Positions 47,781 to 57,286 of a stretch of 64,000 bases of DNA are shown here, one piece after another. Positions within the stretch are counted from its first letter, which is position 1. Each line of letters begins with the position of its first letter. The translations under genes and the position numbers were made by a program. Below the pieces are notes generated by a model, which was not told the DNA's origin, did not search any database, and saw only the letters and a list, made by a program, of their open reading frames with translations. Origin of the DNA: Treponema sp. (lineage in GTDB: Bacteria; Spirochaetota; Spirochaetia; Treponematales; Treponemataceae); contig JAGBGX010000010.1 of the NCBI GenBank assembly GCA_017935745.1, positions 268,873-332,872 on the forward strand, read 5' to 3'.

Positions 47781-50027
47781 ATGATTAGAACAGGAAAAGT
47801 CCGTGCTGCATATTTCAGAAATAGCGGCGGCGAGACAAAGACGTTTAGCGAAGAGCTGCTGACATTCACCTTGGAGACGGCGGGCGCAACGTATGCTTTT
47901 GCTGCAAGCGAGGAAGGATTTCTGCTTCATGTCTATTATGGAAAAAAGCTCGGCGATGATGATCTTTCGTATCTGCTCAGGCTGAATGAAAATCCGTTTT
48001 CCCTCAAGTCGAACCTCAGGGACAAAGTTTCCTTTATGGATACAAAGGGATTTGAATATCCGTGCCATGGAACAGGCGACTTCCGCGAGCCGTGCCTTAC
48101 AGTCATGGACAAGGACGGAATGTCTGCCTGCGAGCTGAAATACTGTTCCCATGAGATTGTAAAGGGAAAGCCGGCCTTGCAGCAAAAGGATGTTCCGTGC
48201 ATTCCTTCAACATGGAGCTCGCAGGACGAAGCCGAAACGCTTATCGTCACTATGCATGACAGCCATCTCGCTCTTCGGGCTGAGCTGATGTACACTGTAT
48301 TCAGCGGTCTTGACGTTATCACCAGAAGTGTCCGCTTTTATAATGAAGGATCTGATTCCATCGGGCTTAGAAGCGTGCTCAGCGCATGCGTTGACTTTGA
48401 TTCGGACAAGTATGACATGATTACCTTGAACGGCGGCTGGGGAAGGGAGCGGATGGTTGAGCGCGCTCCGCTCCGCCATGGAAAGCAGCGCATTGATTCT
48501 TCCAGAGGAGAGTCGAGCCATCAGTACAATCCGTTTGCCGCGCTTGCAAGCCGCTCTGCCGATGAAGACTCAGGAGAAGTGTTCGGCTTTAACCTGATTT
48601 ACAGCGGAAATTTTATTGCCCAGGCAGAAGTCACTCAGCACGACATGACAAGGTTCGTCATCGGAATAAATCCGTTTGATTTTGAATGGAAGCTGCTTCC
48701 CGGGTATGACTTTCAGACGCCGGAGGCAGTGATGGTGCATTCATCGCAGGGAATCGGGCAGATGAGCCGCACGTTCCATGATTTGTACCGCAGCAATCTT
48801 ATCAGAGGAGAGTGGAAAAACAAGACGCGTCCTGTCCTGATTAACAACTGGGAGGCAACGTACTTTGATTTTACTGACGAAAAACTTGTTGCCATTGCGC
48901 GGCAGGCTTCTGAGCTTGGAATTGAAATGCTTGTCATGGATGACGGATGGTTCGGGCACCGTGACTCTGACAGCAGCTCTCTGGGCGACTGGTTTGTAAA
49001 CGGGCAGAAAATTTCCGGCGGGCTGAAAAAGCTTGCTGATACGGTGAATTCCTTCGGCATGAAATTCGGAATATGGTTTGAGCCTGAGATGGTCAGCCCT
49101 GACTCCCGGCTGTACAGGAGCCATCCTGACTGGGCAGTTCAGGTGAAGGGACGTCCGCTTTCCATGAGCCGCGCGCAGTATGTGCTTGATTTCTCCAATA
49201 AGGAAGCCAGGGACTTTGTATACGGCATGATGAAGAACGTGCTGGATTCTGCAAACATTGAGTACGTCAAGTGGGACATGAACCGCTGTCTTACGGAAGC
49301 AGGCTCACTGTCTCTGCCGGCGGACAGGCAGCGCGAAATCTGGCACCGCTATGTTCTCGGCGTGTATGATCTGATGAACAGGCTTACAACGGATTATCCG
49401 CATATTCTTCTGGAAAACTGCTCGGGCGGCGGCGGACGGTTTGACGGCGGAATGCTGTACTTTTCTCCGCAGATCTGGACTTCAGACGATATGGACGCAG
49501 CCGAGCGCCTTAAGATTCAGCACGGAACATCGCTGTGCTATCCTCCTTCAAGCATGGGCGCGCATGTTTCAGACTGCCCGAACCATACTGTCGGAAGGAC
49601 AACTCCGTTTGCGGCAAGAGGCGATGTCGCGCTCATGGGAACGTTCGGGTACGAGCTTGATGTCACCAGAATTTCTGCTGAGGACAGGAATTCCATTCCG
49701 CTTCAGATTGCAAAATTCAAAAAGTACAGCCCGCTTGTACGGACAGGTGACCTGTACAGAATCGGCAATGTGTTCAGGGACGGTTCGTGGGATGCGTGGA
49801 TGTTTGTGTCAAAAGACAAGTCCGAGGCGCTTCTCACCGTTGTGCAGGTTCTTGCCCGTCCGAACTATGCGTCAAGAATATATAAGCTGAAAGGGCTGGA
49901 GCCTGAGCGGAAATACCGTGTGGAAGAGCTGGGGCTCACTCTCAGCGGCCGTACCTTGATGAATGCCGGGCTTCCTGTTGAAATGCACGGAGACTTCAGC
50001 TCCAGAACATTCTATATTGCAGGCTGA
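47781..50027 (+). CDS. GH36 alpha-galactosidase
   Basis: The 748-residue enzyme removes alpha-1,6-galactose from raffinose-family sugars and galactomannan. The N-terminal beta-supersandwich is followed by the barrel, with VLINNWEATYFDFTDEKL, MLVMDDGWFGHRDSDSSSLG and GIWFEPEMVSPDS. The nucleophile aspartate is in YVKWDMNRC near residue 499, and the acid/base in TSDDMDAAERL near 569. ENCSGGGGRFDGG and GAHVSDCPNH are standard GH36 motifs. There is no signal peptide, so it acts in the cytoplasm on imported oligosaccharides. AGGAG precedes the ATG. Confidence 0.95.
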   Translation: MIRTGKVRAAYFRNSGGETKTFSEELLTFTLETAGATYAFAASEEGFLLHVYYGKKLGDDDLSYLLRLNENPFSLKSNLRDKVSFMDTKGFEYPCHGTGDFREPCLTVMDKDGMSACELKYCSHEIVKGKPALQQKDVPCIPSTWSSQDEAETLIVTMHDSHLALRAELMYTVFSGLDVITRSVRFYNEGSDSIGLRSVLSACVDFDSDKYDMITLNGGWGRERMVERAPLRHGKQRIDSSRGESSHQYNPFAALASRSADEDSGEVFGFNLIYSGNFIAQAEVTQHDMTRFVIGINPFDFEWKLLPGYDFQTPEAVMVHSSQGIGQMSRTFHDLYRSNLIRGEWKNKTRPVLINNWEATYFDFTDEKLVAIARQASELGIEMLVMDDGWFGHRDSDSSSLGDWFVNGQKISGGLKKLADTVNSFGMKFGIWFEPEMVSPDSRLYRSHPDWAVQVKGRPLSMSRAQYVLDFSNKEARDFVYGMMKNVLDSANIEYVKWDMNRCLTEAGSLSLPADRQREIWHRYVLGVYDLMNRLTTDYPHILLENCSGGGGRFDGGMLYFSPQIWTSDDMDAAERLKIQHGTSLCYPPSSMGAHVSDCPNHTVGRTTPFAARGDVALMGTFGYELDVTRISAEDRNSIPLQIAKFKKYSPLVRTGDLYRIGNVFRDGSWDAWMFVSKDKSEALLTVVQVLARPNYASRIYKLKGLEPERKYRVEELGLTLSGRTLMNAGLPVEMHGDFSSRTFYIAG

Positions 50028-50120
50028 AGCTTCCAGTCTGTGCGGAAGATTTGCGCCGCTTTCACAGGACGGATACATTCCGCGCGGCGTGCCGGATTCA
50101 TCAGCGTCAGTTTTTCCTGC

Positions 50121-50150
50121 AAAAAAAAACTCTTCCGCATAAGGAAGAGC
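50121..50150 (-). terminator. intrinsic terminator of the initiator tRNA gene
   Basis: On the minus strand CTCTTCC pairs with GGAAGAG around a six-base loop, followed by nine T. Confidence 0.85.
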
Positions 50151-50156
50151 CTTGTA

Positions 50157-50229
50157 TAGCTGGGGCAGGACTTGAACCTGCGGCCTCCGGGTTATGAGCC
50201 CGACGAGCTGCCAACTGCTCTACCCAGCG
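50157..50229 (-). tRNA. initiator tRNA-Met (CAU anticodon)
   Basis: On the minus strand the sequence starts with C that faces U at position 72, so the first acceptor pair is missing, as in initiator tRNAs. The anticodon stem has three G-C pairs (GGG/CCC) before CTCATAA. D-arm GAGC/GCTC and T-arm GCAGG/CCTGC are present. CCA is not encoded. It has its own promoter and terminator. Confidence 0.9.
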
Positions 50230-50246
50230 TCGTAATGTATTTTATT

Positions 50247-50275
50247 ATACTATCGAAAAACGGACAGAGTGTCAA
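50247..50275 (-). promoter_or_regulatory. promoter of the initiator tRNA gene
   Basis: On the minus strand TTGACA (50270-50275) and TAGTAT (50247-50252) are 17 bases apart, about 18 bases before the tRNA. Confidence 0.75.
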
Positions 50276-50335
50276 TAGCAAAGGAAAAAAATCAGCACTT
50301 TACGGAAATTCGTTTTTTTCGTAGAATATCAGCCT

Positions 50336-52699
50336 ATGGAATTTACTCAGGAACAGATTGACGCACTGTCAGTCAACGAAGTCGAAATCATGAAGAAAAT
50401 CGCCGGGGAGCTTTCTATAACAGTTCCCCAGGTCAGCGCAGTTATCAGCCTGGTTCAGGAAGGATGCACCATTCCTTTCATTTCCCGGTACCGCAAGGAA
50501 AAGCACGGCTCCTTGGACGAAGTTCAGGTGCGGGAATGCGACCACCGCTTCACTTCATATAAAAACCTTGAGGAGCGGCGCATTGAAATTGTACGGGGAA
50601 TTTTCAATCAGAACAAGCTGACGGAATCTCTGTACAATGCGGCCATGAATGCAAAGTCGCTTGCCGAGCTTGAGGATCTGTGGGCGCCGTTCAAAAAGAA
50701 AAAGAAGACGCGCGGAATGGCTGCGGCGGAAAAAGGACTTGAGCCGCTTGCTGATGCGATGTATGAGCTTGACGATGATGCGCTGCGTGCCAAGGCCGCT
50801 GAATTCATAAAAACGGACAATGAGGATCCTGCGCTGAATGTTGAAAGCGCGGAAGATGCGCTTAATGGAGCAAAGGATATTGTTGCCGAGCGGATTGCCC
50901 AGGACTCAAAGAACCGTGAGGATGTGCGCGCACTGTACATGAGCAGCGGGCGCATTGTTACAAAAGGAATTGTGCCTGAAGGACAGGATGCTGAGACCGC
51001 TGAAAAGACATCAACATACAAGATGTACTGGGATTACAGCGAGCCGCTGAATCAGGTCAAGCCGCACCGGATTCTTGCTGTCAACCGCGCGGAGCGTGAA
51101 GGCGCCCTTGAAGTCACAATCGATGTAAGCGTTGAAGACGCGGTGAAGCTGATCCAGAAAAAATACAGGCTGAACAATTCGTATTTTCCGGCTGCTGCTG
51201 AAGACGGCGTTGTGCGCCTGCTCAGCCCGGCTGTTGTGCGGGAAATCCGCAGCGACGAGACTGATGCCGCGGACATTCATGGCATCGGCATTTTCAGCGA
51301 GAATCTCAGGAATCTTCTGATGACACAGCCAATAAAGGGAAGCCGGGTGCTCGGTGTTGATCCCGGAATCCGCACGGGAACAAAATGCGCTGCGCTCGAT
51401 GAGACTGGCAAGTATCTCGGCTATTTCCTCATCAAGCAGGTTGCCGACCCGGAAGGTGCGTACAAGGCAATCAATGACGCGATTGACAAGTACGACATTC
51501 AGGTTGTCGCAGTCGGAAACGGAACAGGAAGCCAGGAAGTTCAGGCGATTGTAAGCAAGGTAATCAGCGAGAATTATTCTGATGTGATGTACACTGTTGT
51601 TGATGAAAGCGGCGCTTCTGTCTATTCTGCGAGCGACATTGCCAGGGAAGAATTCCCGGAGCTTGATCTGACTGTCAGGGGCGCAATCAGCATGGGACGG
51701 CGTCTTCAGGATCCGCTTGCTGAATTTGTAAAAATCGATCCCAAGGCAATCGGCGTGGGTCTGTATCAGCATGATGTAAACCAGAAGAAGCTTTCGGAAA
51801 CGCTTGATGAAGTTGTCAGTTCTGTTGTGAATCAAGTCGGTGTGAACCTGAACACTGCCAGCGCGAGCCTTTTAAAGTATGTCTCGGGAATCAACAGCTC
51901 GCTTGCAAAAAAAATTGTCGCCTACCGCGATTCAAACGGAAAAATTACCAGCCGTGAGGAGCTGAAGAAAGTGAGCGGACTCGGACCGAAGGCGTTTGAG
52001 CAGTGCGCGGGATTTCTCAAGATTCCTGAAAGTGAAAATCCGCTTGACAACACGTGGGTTCACCCGGAAAACTATGAAGTCGCCCGGGAAGTGCTTCCGC
52101 TTGTCCAAAGGAAGGAGCAGGTTTCCGCCGAACTGAAAAAGCAGCTTGAAGAAAAATACGGCGTCGGTTCAACGACAGTGAATGATATTGTGGACGAGCT
52201 TGCCAAGCCGAACCGCGACCCGCGTGACGGATATCCGGCTCCGATTATGCAGAAGGGCGTTGTCAAATTTGAAGACCTGAAGGTTGGAATGAAAGTGACC
52301 GGAAAGATCAGGAATGTTGTCGATTTCGGCGCGTTTGTGGACATCGGCCTGCACGAAACCGGGCTGATTCACATTTCCGAGCTGAGCGACAGTTTTGTTT
52401 CCGATCCGATGGACGTTATAAAAGTCGGAGATGTAAAGGAATTCACAATAATTGATCTGGACGCTGACAGAAAGCGAATCAGTCTTTCGCTGAAGTCTGA
52501 TGCTGCTGCCCGGCGCTCAGGCTCTTCCGGCGCGTCTGCTTCCGGCGGAAAAAAGAAAGTTGTCGTTGTGAAAAAAGGCGGCGTTCCTGCGGGAAAGAAT
52601 CAGGCGGCAAAAAATGACCGTCCCCGCCGTGAGCGGCAGAACCTTGGCAGCGATGACGGAATGTATTACAATCCGTTTGCCGCGCTTTTAAAGAAGTAA
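50336..52699 (+). CDS. tex: RNA-binding transcription accessory protein Tex
   Basis: The 787-residue cytoplasmic protein has the Tex order: N-terminal HTH-like region, YqgF/RNase H-like domain from about 335 (GSRVLGVDPGIRTGTKCAAL), helix-hairpin-helix units at about 500-560 (VNLNTASASLLKYVSGINSS, TSREELKKVSGLGPKAFEQC) and an S1 domain at about 640-715 (EDLKVGMKVTGKIRNVVDFG and HETGLIHISELSDSFV). It ends with a Gly/Lys/Arg-rich tail (SSGASASGGKKKVVVVKKGG). Tex binds nucleic acid and affects transcription and virulence-gene expression in other bacteria. Confidence 0.94.
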   Translation: MEFTQEQIDALSVNEVEIMKKIAGELSITVPQVSAVISLVQEGCTIPFISRYRKEKHGSLDEVQVRECDHRFTSYKNLEERRIEIVRGIFNQNKLTESLYNAAMNAKSLAELEDLWAPFKKKKKTRGMAAAEKGLEPLADAMYELDDDALRAKAAEFIKTDNEDPALNVESAEDALNGAKDIVAERIAQDSKNREDVRALYMSSGRIVTKGIVPEGQDAETAEKTSTYKMYWDYSEPLNQVKPHRILAVNRAEREGALEVTIDVSVEDAVKLIQKKYRLNNSYFPAAAEDGVVRLLSPAVVREIRSDETDAADIHGIGIFSENLRNLLMTQPIKGSRVLGVDPGIRTGTKCAALDETGKYLGYFLIKQVADPEGAYKAINDAIDKYDIQVVAVGNGTGSQEVQAIVSKVISENYSDVMYTVVDESGASVYSASDIAREEFPELDLTVRGAISMGRRLQDPLAEFVKIDPKAIGVGLYQHDVNQKKLSETLDEVVSSVVNQVGVNLNTASASLLKYVSGINSSLAKKIVAYRDSNGKITSREELKKVSGLGPKAFEQCAGFLKIPESENPLDNTWVHPENYEVAREVLPLVQRKEQVSAELKKQLEEKYGVGSTTVNDIVDELAKPNRDPRDGYPAPIMQKGVVKFEDLKVGMKVTGKIRNVVDFGAFVDIGLHETGLIHISELSDSFVSDPMDVIKVGDVKEFTIIDLDADRKRISLSLKSDAAARRSGSSGASASGGKKKVVVVKKGGVPAGKNQAAKNDRPRRERQNLGSDDGMYYNPFAALLKK

Positions 52700-52703
52700 A
52701 ATA

Positions 52704-52731
52704 CTGAAGCTCGCCTGCGGGCGGGCTTCAG
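52704..52731. terminator. bidirectional hairpin between tex and ZIP gene
   Basis: CTGAAGCTCGCC and GGCGGGCTTCAG form a 12-bp stem (one G-T pair) around TGCG, between convergent genes. T-rich flanks are weak (CCTTTAT on one side, ATTTTACTTC on the other). Confidence 0.6.
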
Positions 52732-52735
52732 TCCT

Positions 52736-53512
52736 TTATCCGAGCGCGACATCGAGAATCATCATCAGTATGAATCCTGATGCGAATCCGATTGTTCCAA
52801 GGTTTGAGTGCGGCTCGCGGGAGGCTTCAGGAATCAGCTCTTCAACAACAACATACAGCATGGCTCCGGCGGCAAAGGACAGAAGGTACGGCAGAAGCGC
52901 GGCAATCACAGATTTCAGCAGGATTGTAATGACGGCAGCGGCCGGCTCAACAGCGCCGGATGCAACTCCGTAGGCAAACGCCTTGTGCCTGGACTGCCCC
53001 TTTTCTGCCTGCGATAATGAGACGATTGCTCCCTCAGGAAAATTCTGAACTGCAATTCCAATTGAAAGCGCAGCTGCCGCGGCAAGGCTTACTCCCGGGC
53101 TTTCAGCTGCAAGCGCGGCAAACACAACTCCTACTGCCATTCCCTCAGGAATGTTGTGAAGCGTGACAGCAAGGAACATCATTGTTTTCTGCGGAAGATG
53201 AGATTCAGGGCCTTCCGGCTTTTCAGAATGTGCATGGAGATGCGGAATTATTTCGTCCAGAAAAAACAGGAATGCAATTCCCAGCGCAATTCCAGCTGCC
53301 GCAGGAACAAATGAAAATGTTCCCATTGCGTGCGAGCTGTCTATAGACGGAATAATAAGCGACCAGACAGAAGCTGCCGTCATCACTCCTGAGGCAAACC
53401 CCAGGAGCATCTTTTGAATGCGCGGGTTCAGCTCATTCCGCAGGAAATAGACACATGCTGCTCCGAGCGTTGTTCCCAGAAACGGGATTAAAATGCCGAA
53501 AACGATATTCAT
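52736..53512 (-). CDS. ZIP-family metal transporter
   Basis: The 258-residue membrane protein has about eight hydrophobic segments and a His-rich loop (HLHAHSEK). The metal-binding helices carry HNIPEGMAVGVVFAALAA and IAVQNFPEGAIVSLS, the hallmark pair of ZIP transporters for zinc or related divalent metals. The start at 53512 (MNIVFGILIPFLGTTLG) is chosen because a helix follows directly; the alternative GTG at 53530 is possible. It lies alone, convergent with tex. Confidence 0.93.
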   Translation of the reverse strand: MNIVFGILIPFLGTTLGAACVYFLRNELNPRIQKMLLGFASGVMTAASVWSLIIPSIDSSHAMGTFSFVPAAAGIALGIAFLFFLDEIIPHLHAHSEKPEGPESHLPQKTMMFLAVTLHNIPEGMAVGVVFAALAAESPGVSLAAAAALSIGIAVQNFPEGAIVSLSQAEKGQSRHKAFAYGVASGAVEPAAAVITILLKSVIAALLPYLLSFAAGAMLYVVVEELIPEASREPHSNLGTIGFASGFILMMILDVALG

Positions 53513-53572
53513 GCTATAACGGTACCGCACAAACGCTATTTTTGCAACAGCTTTGCACGGCCCGCCGCAATC

Positions 53573-55636
53573 CTACGCCTTGAACTGATCCAGCTGCTTT
53601 CCGATAGAGCTGATTGAGCTTTCCATTTCGGTGGAAATGTCGGAAAGCGCAGTTCCTGTCTCGCTGATTTTGCGCGCGCCGGCAGTCATTTCCTGCATCT
53701 TGTCCTTCATTTCGATTGTAGCGTTTTCAAGAATTCTGATTTCGTCAAGAATCGACTTGCTTCCTTCCTCCATTTCCCGGGAGGCGCCGAGAACTTCCGA
53801 TGAGCTGTTCCGCAGCGATTCAAGGGAGCCGCTTATCTGGCTTGAGCCTTCCTGCTGTTCCCTCATCGCGCCGTTTATTTCATGGATAAGGGAGTCGGTG
53901 TTCTTCAGGTTGTCAGTCACAGAGCTGAGCATTGAATGGCTTTCCTGGGAAGCGTCAACAATCTTGCTGATTGACTCCTCTATGCCGTGGAGCTGGTTGC
54001 CGATTGTCTTTGACTGTGAAGATGAATTTTCAGAAAGCTTGCGGATTTCATCAGCAACAACGCTGAATCCCTTTCCGGCGTCTCCTGCGTGTGCTGCCTC
54101 GATTGCCGCATTCATTGCAAGCAGGTTTGTCTGGTCTGCAATTGAAGAGATGACAAGGTTCGCTTCCTGAAGCATCTGGGACTGCTGCTGAATCTGAAGA
54201 ATCATTGTATTGACCTGCTCCTGCTTGGAAACGCTGTTGACTGTCTTTTCCTGAAGGTCGGCAAACTGGCTTGCAAGCCGCTCGGAAATCGAATTTACCG
54301 AACTGATGTTTCCGACCATTTCTTCGACTGCGGCGGAAGCCTCGCTCACACTGTTGTTCTGCATGTCAATCATCCTGTTGAGGGACTGGATGCTGCCTGA
54401 AATCTGGTTCACGGCGCCGGATGTCTGCTCAACGCTTGACGACTGCTTTTCGATGTTTTCTCCTATGCTGTGGATGTTTGTGACAATCTGCGAGATGGAC
54501 GTTTCAGTGTCTTCCATTCCCGCCTTGAGCTTTTCGCCGCTTGAAACAAGCTCGAGGTTTGTTTCCTTTACGGATGCAACGATTCCCTGAAGCTTGAGGA
54601 TAAACGCGTTCAGACTGTCAATAAGGCTGTTTATGACCGGGAGCGAAGAATCTGTTTTGAGGCTGATGCGCTGAGTCAGATCCGCGTTTCCCGAGGAAAG
54701 GTTGTCCACCGCCTTCTTGAGCGTTGAAATGTTGATAAAGAACTTGGACGAAACGAAAACTGCCGCTGAAATAAGCAGAATTGTCAGGCAGACGGCAAGC
54801 GGTGTCACTGCATTCGCAAAGAACTGCTTGGGCGAGAGGTGAATTCTCATGACCATGTGCCAGCTGATGAGTGAAAGCGGCGCAAGGATGTATTCATTGT
54901 TTGCGGTCGTGTACCCGGTGATAGAAGACGGAAGCGCGTCCGTTTTTGCAAGCTCCGGCATTTTCTCTGTAATGAGCGTTGTCTGTGCAAGAACGGAACT
55001 GTCCTGCGCCCCGGAAATTTCAAGGCTGTCATTGTACATGTACATGACGATGTCCTTGTCAAGCCCGTTGTACATGCCGTTGATAAAGTCAGTCATCGGA
55101 ATTCCTGTTCCCGCCATTCCGACCGGCTTTCCGGCTTTGTTCCGTATGACCGCGTTCACCCACAGCATGATCATGTCTATATCAGGATTGTAGTTTATAT
55201 TGAAGTTATATTCTTCCGTTTCGTACACTGTCATTTTGTACCAGTAGTTGATAGGGTCTTCTATGTCTACCGTGTACTTGTATTCCATGTCCTGATAAAA
55301 TTTAAAATCCTTGTCAGAAGTCCAGAACACTGTCTTGCCCAGAAACGAGTCGCGGTATGCCGAGAATTCCTGAAAGGCAGCTTTTTCATACTCTTCGTTA
55401 TCCGGGTTTTCAAGATACTGGCTTATGGAAGGCGAGCGTATCATCTGGCGGACAAGCGTGAGCTGGGAATTTAGGCTTGACTGAAATTCAAGCGTCTTCA
55501 GCTCGGCCGCATGGAGCAGCGTCTTTGAGGCATTCTTTTGGAATGAAGATTTTCCGAAGATCCATACAATAAAAACAACAGTTGCTGCCAGCAATACAGC
55601 CGCTGCGGGCAGTGCGACTCTTTTGTTCGTGTTCAT
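53573..55636 (-). CDS. methyl-accepting chemotaxis protein with dCache-like sensor
   Basis: The 687-residue chemoreceptor has a first membrane helix ([20 protein letters not shown]), a periplasmic sensor at about 40-270 of the double-Cache type ([39 protein letters not shown]), a second helix ([20 protein letters not shown]), a HAMP-like region and a long cytoplasmic coiled coil. The conserved tip for CheA/CheW is [20 protein letters not shown] and [10 protein letters not shown]. The ATG at 55636 follows GGAGAAATCTCACT. The ligand is unknown. It is monocistronic. Confidence 0.93.
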   Translation of the reverse strand: MNTNKRVALPAAAVLLAATVVFIVWIFGKSSFQKNASKTLLHAAELKTLEFQSSLNSQLTLVRQMIRSPSISQYLENPDNEEYEKAAFQEFSAYRDSFLGKTVFWTSDKDFKFYQDMEYKYTVDIEDPINYWYKMTVYETEEYNFNINYNPDIDMIMLWVNAVIRNKAGKPVGMAGTGIPMTDFINGMYNGLDKDIVMYMYNDSLEISGAQDSSVLAQTTLITEKMPELAKTDALPSSITGYTTANNEYILAPLSLISWHMVMRIHLSPKQFFANAVTPLAVCLTILLISAAVFVSSKFFINISTLKKAVDNLSSGNADLTQRISLKTDSSLPVINSLIDSLNAFILKLQGIVASVKETNLELVSSGEKLKAGMEDTETSISQIVTNIHSIGENIEKQSSSVEQTSGAVNQISGSIQSLNRMIDMQNNSVSEASAAVEEMVGNISSVNSISERLASQFADLQEKTVNSVSKQEQVNTMILQIQQQSQMLQEANLVISSIADQTNLLAMNAAIEAAHAGDAGKGFSVVADEIRKLSENSSSQSKTIGNQLHGIEESISKIVDASQESHSMLSSVTDNLKNTDSLIHEINGAMREQQEGSSQISGSLESLRNSSSEVLGASREMEEGSKSILDEIRILENATIEMKDKMQEMTAGARKISETGTALSDISTEMESSISSIGKQLDQFKA

Positions 55637-55765
55637 AGTGAGATTTCTCCGCATTTATCATAAAAAAATATATATGATTTTATCATATTCTTGATTTTAT
55701 TGGGCATTGTCAAGCCTTAAATGCTGTAATTATAACACAATGTTCTCTATAATAACAGTATTTTT

Positions 55766-55794
55766 TTGTAACTTTGAAAAAAAGACAGTATTAT
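55766..55794 (+). promoter_or_regulatory. promoter of the efflux operon
   Basis: TTGTAA (55766-55771) and TATTAT (55789-55794) are spaced by 17 bases, 13 bases before the short upstream frame. Confidence 0.55.
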
Positions 55795-55807
55795 TTTAGG
55801 TAGAAAC

Positions 55808-55897
55808 ATGGAGGAGCTGACGGCTTGCGTGCTGAATCTGGTTTTGACTGCCGGCAGTTCCTGCGCCGGTTTCATTTCTACAGGGAACAGGCTATGA
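55808..55897 (+). CDS. short upstream frame coupled to tolC-like gene
   Basis: A 29-residue frame (MEELTACVLNLVLTAGSSCA and GFISTGNRL) ends with a stop codon that overlaps the ATG of the TolC-like gene (ATGA at 55894). Its start is ATG after TTAGGTAG. It may be a leader peptide that couples translation, or only an accidental frame. An alternative view is a TTG start at 55825 for the TolC-like gene with GGAGGAG upstream. Confidence 0.35.
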   Translation: MEELTACVLNLVLTAGSSCAGFISTGNRL

Positions 55898-57231
55898 TGT
55901 GTATGCAGATGAATTTCAAATATATGCAGGCGGCGCTGTGCGTCTTGCTGGCGTCCGTTTTTGCAGCTTCGGCGGAAGAGCCGGAGCCTCCTGCCGCGGC
56001 GCAGGTTCTTTCCCTTGCGGACGCGGTGAACCTTGCGCTGGAAAACAACCTTGATATCAGGCGCTCGGAAAATTCAGTCGGTCTGCTCAAGACGAAGGAC
56101 AAGTACTCGTGGAACAGCGTCAGCCCGTCCATCAATCTGAACGGAAGCTTTGCGGACAACTTTGAGGCCGACACGACATCGTTTTCGCTTTCCGGCTCGC
56201 TGGGCATTTCCCTTTCGCCGAACCTGTACGCTTCCATCCGCGGCGCGCGGCTCAATTACGAGCAGGGGCTGATTTCCTACGAACAGACGGTGCGGACTGT
56301 CGAGCTGAATGTGCGCAAGGCGTTCTACGGGCTTCTGTACGAGCAGGAAAACATCGCGCTGCAAAAGCGCAGCCTTGCCACAAGCGAGGCGCAGTACCGT
56401 CAGAACCAGGAGAAATTCCGCCGCGGCCAGATTCCCGAGCTGGACGTCATGACGAGCCGCGTCAGCTACGAGCAGAAGAAGCCTGCGGTGGAGGCGGCGG
56501 AAACTGCGTTTCTGAACGATCTTGCGTCCTTCAAGCAGATAATCGGCATGGACCAGCAGACGGACGTTTCGCTTTCCGGCTCGCTTGACGATGTGCTGAA
56601 CGTGCGGAAGATTGAGCTGCCGCCTGCGGACAAGCCCGCTCCGAACGTGCAGCTTGCCGAAAAGTCGGTCGAAATTGCGCAGAACGGTCTGCTTTCCTCC
56701 CGCTTCGGCTCGTATGCGCCAAGCCTTTCGCTCGGCTATCAGTACGGAAAAACCTACGGAAATTCCATGTCCGCCGATTATGACTGGGCGACGGTGAACA
56801 GCCTGTCCGTGGGAGTGCAGATTCCGCTTGACGGCTGGCTTCCGTGGTCGGCGGGCGCGGTTTCCGTCGCTTCCGCAAAGACGAACGTGGCGGACGCGCA
56901 GCTTCAGCTTGAAAACGCCATGGAGACAACGGCCGTGCAGACGGAAAGCTGTATGCGCAAAATCACGCAGGCGATTTCCCAGGTGGACTCCCTGCGCTCC
57001 ACGGTCGAGCTTGCCGAGCGGACGTATTCCATGACGGAAACCGCCTACAACTACGGCAAGACGGATCTGATGAGCCTGCTCAATGCCTCCGATTCCGTGC
57101 TGAGCGCGTCGGTGAGCCTCAAGCAGCAGGCGTACACGCTTGTGAGCGCGATTTTGGACTTGGAAAGCCTGCTCGGCGTTCCGTTCGGGACGATTGGAAT
57201 TCCGCAGGCGGAAGCTGAACGGGCTGAATGA
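55894..57231 (+). CDS. TolC-family outer-membrane efflux protein
   Basis: The 445-residue protein has a signal peptide (MQAALCVLLASVFAASA) and two TolC repeats, each with long helices: SLADAVNLALENNLDIRRSE, VELNVRKAFYGLLYEQENIA, KFRRGQIPELDVMTSRVSYE, and later AQLQLENAMETTAVQTESCM and AYNYGKTDLMSLLNASDSVL. TolC trimers form the exit duct for adaptor/pump complexes. It is the first gene of an operon with adaptor and RND pump. The start at 55894 fits the signal peptide and the overlap with a short frame; 55825 (TTG) is an alternative. Confidence 0.87.
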   Translation: MMCMQMNFKYMQAALCVLLASVFAASAEEPEPPAAAQVLSLADAVNLALENNLDIRRSENSVGLLKTKDKYSWNSVSPSINLNGSFADNFEADTTSFSLSGSLGISLSPNLYASIRGARLNYEQGLISYEQTVRTVELNVRKAFYGLLYEQENIALQKRSLATSEAQYRQNQEKFRRGQIPELDVMTSRVSYEQKKPAVEAAETAFLNDLASFKQIIGMDQQTDVSLSGSLDDVLNVRKIELPPADKPAPNVQLAEKSVEIAQNGLLSSRFGSYAPSLSLGYQYGKTYGNSMSADYDWATVNSLSVGVQIPLDGWLPWSAGAVSVASAKTNVADAQLQLENAMETTAVQTESCMRKITQAISQVDSLRSTVELAERTYSMTETAYNYGKTDLMSLLNASDSVLSASVSLKQQAYTLVSAILDLESLLGVPFGTIGIPQAEAERAE

Positions 57232-57286
57232 ACGCAGCTGCGGCAGAATCAGCCGCGCATATACATATTTATAGTAGGATAGCAGT

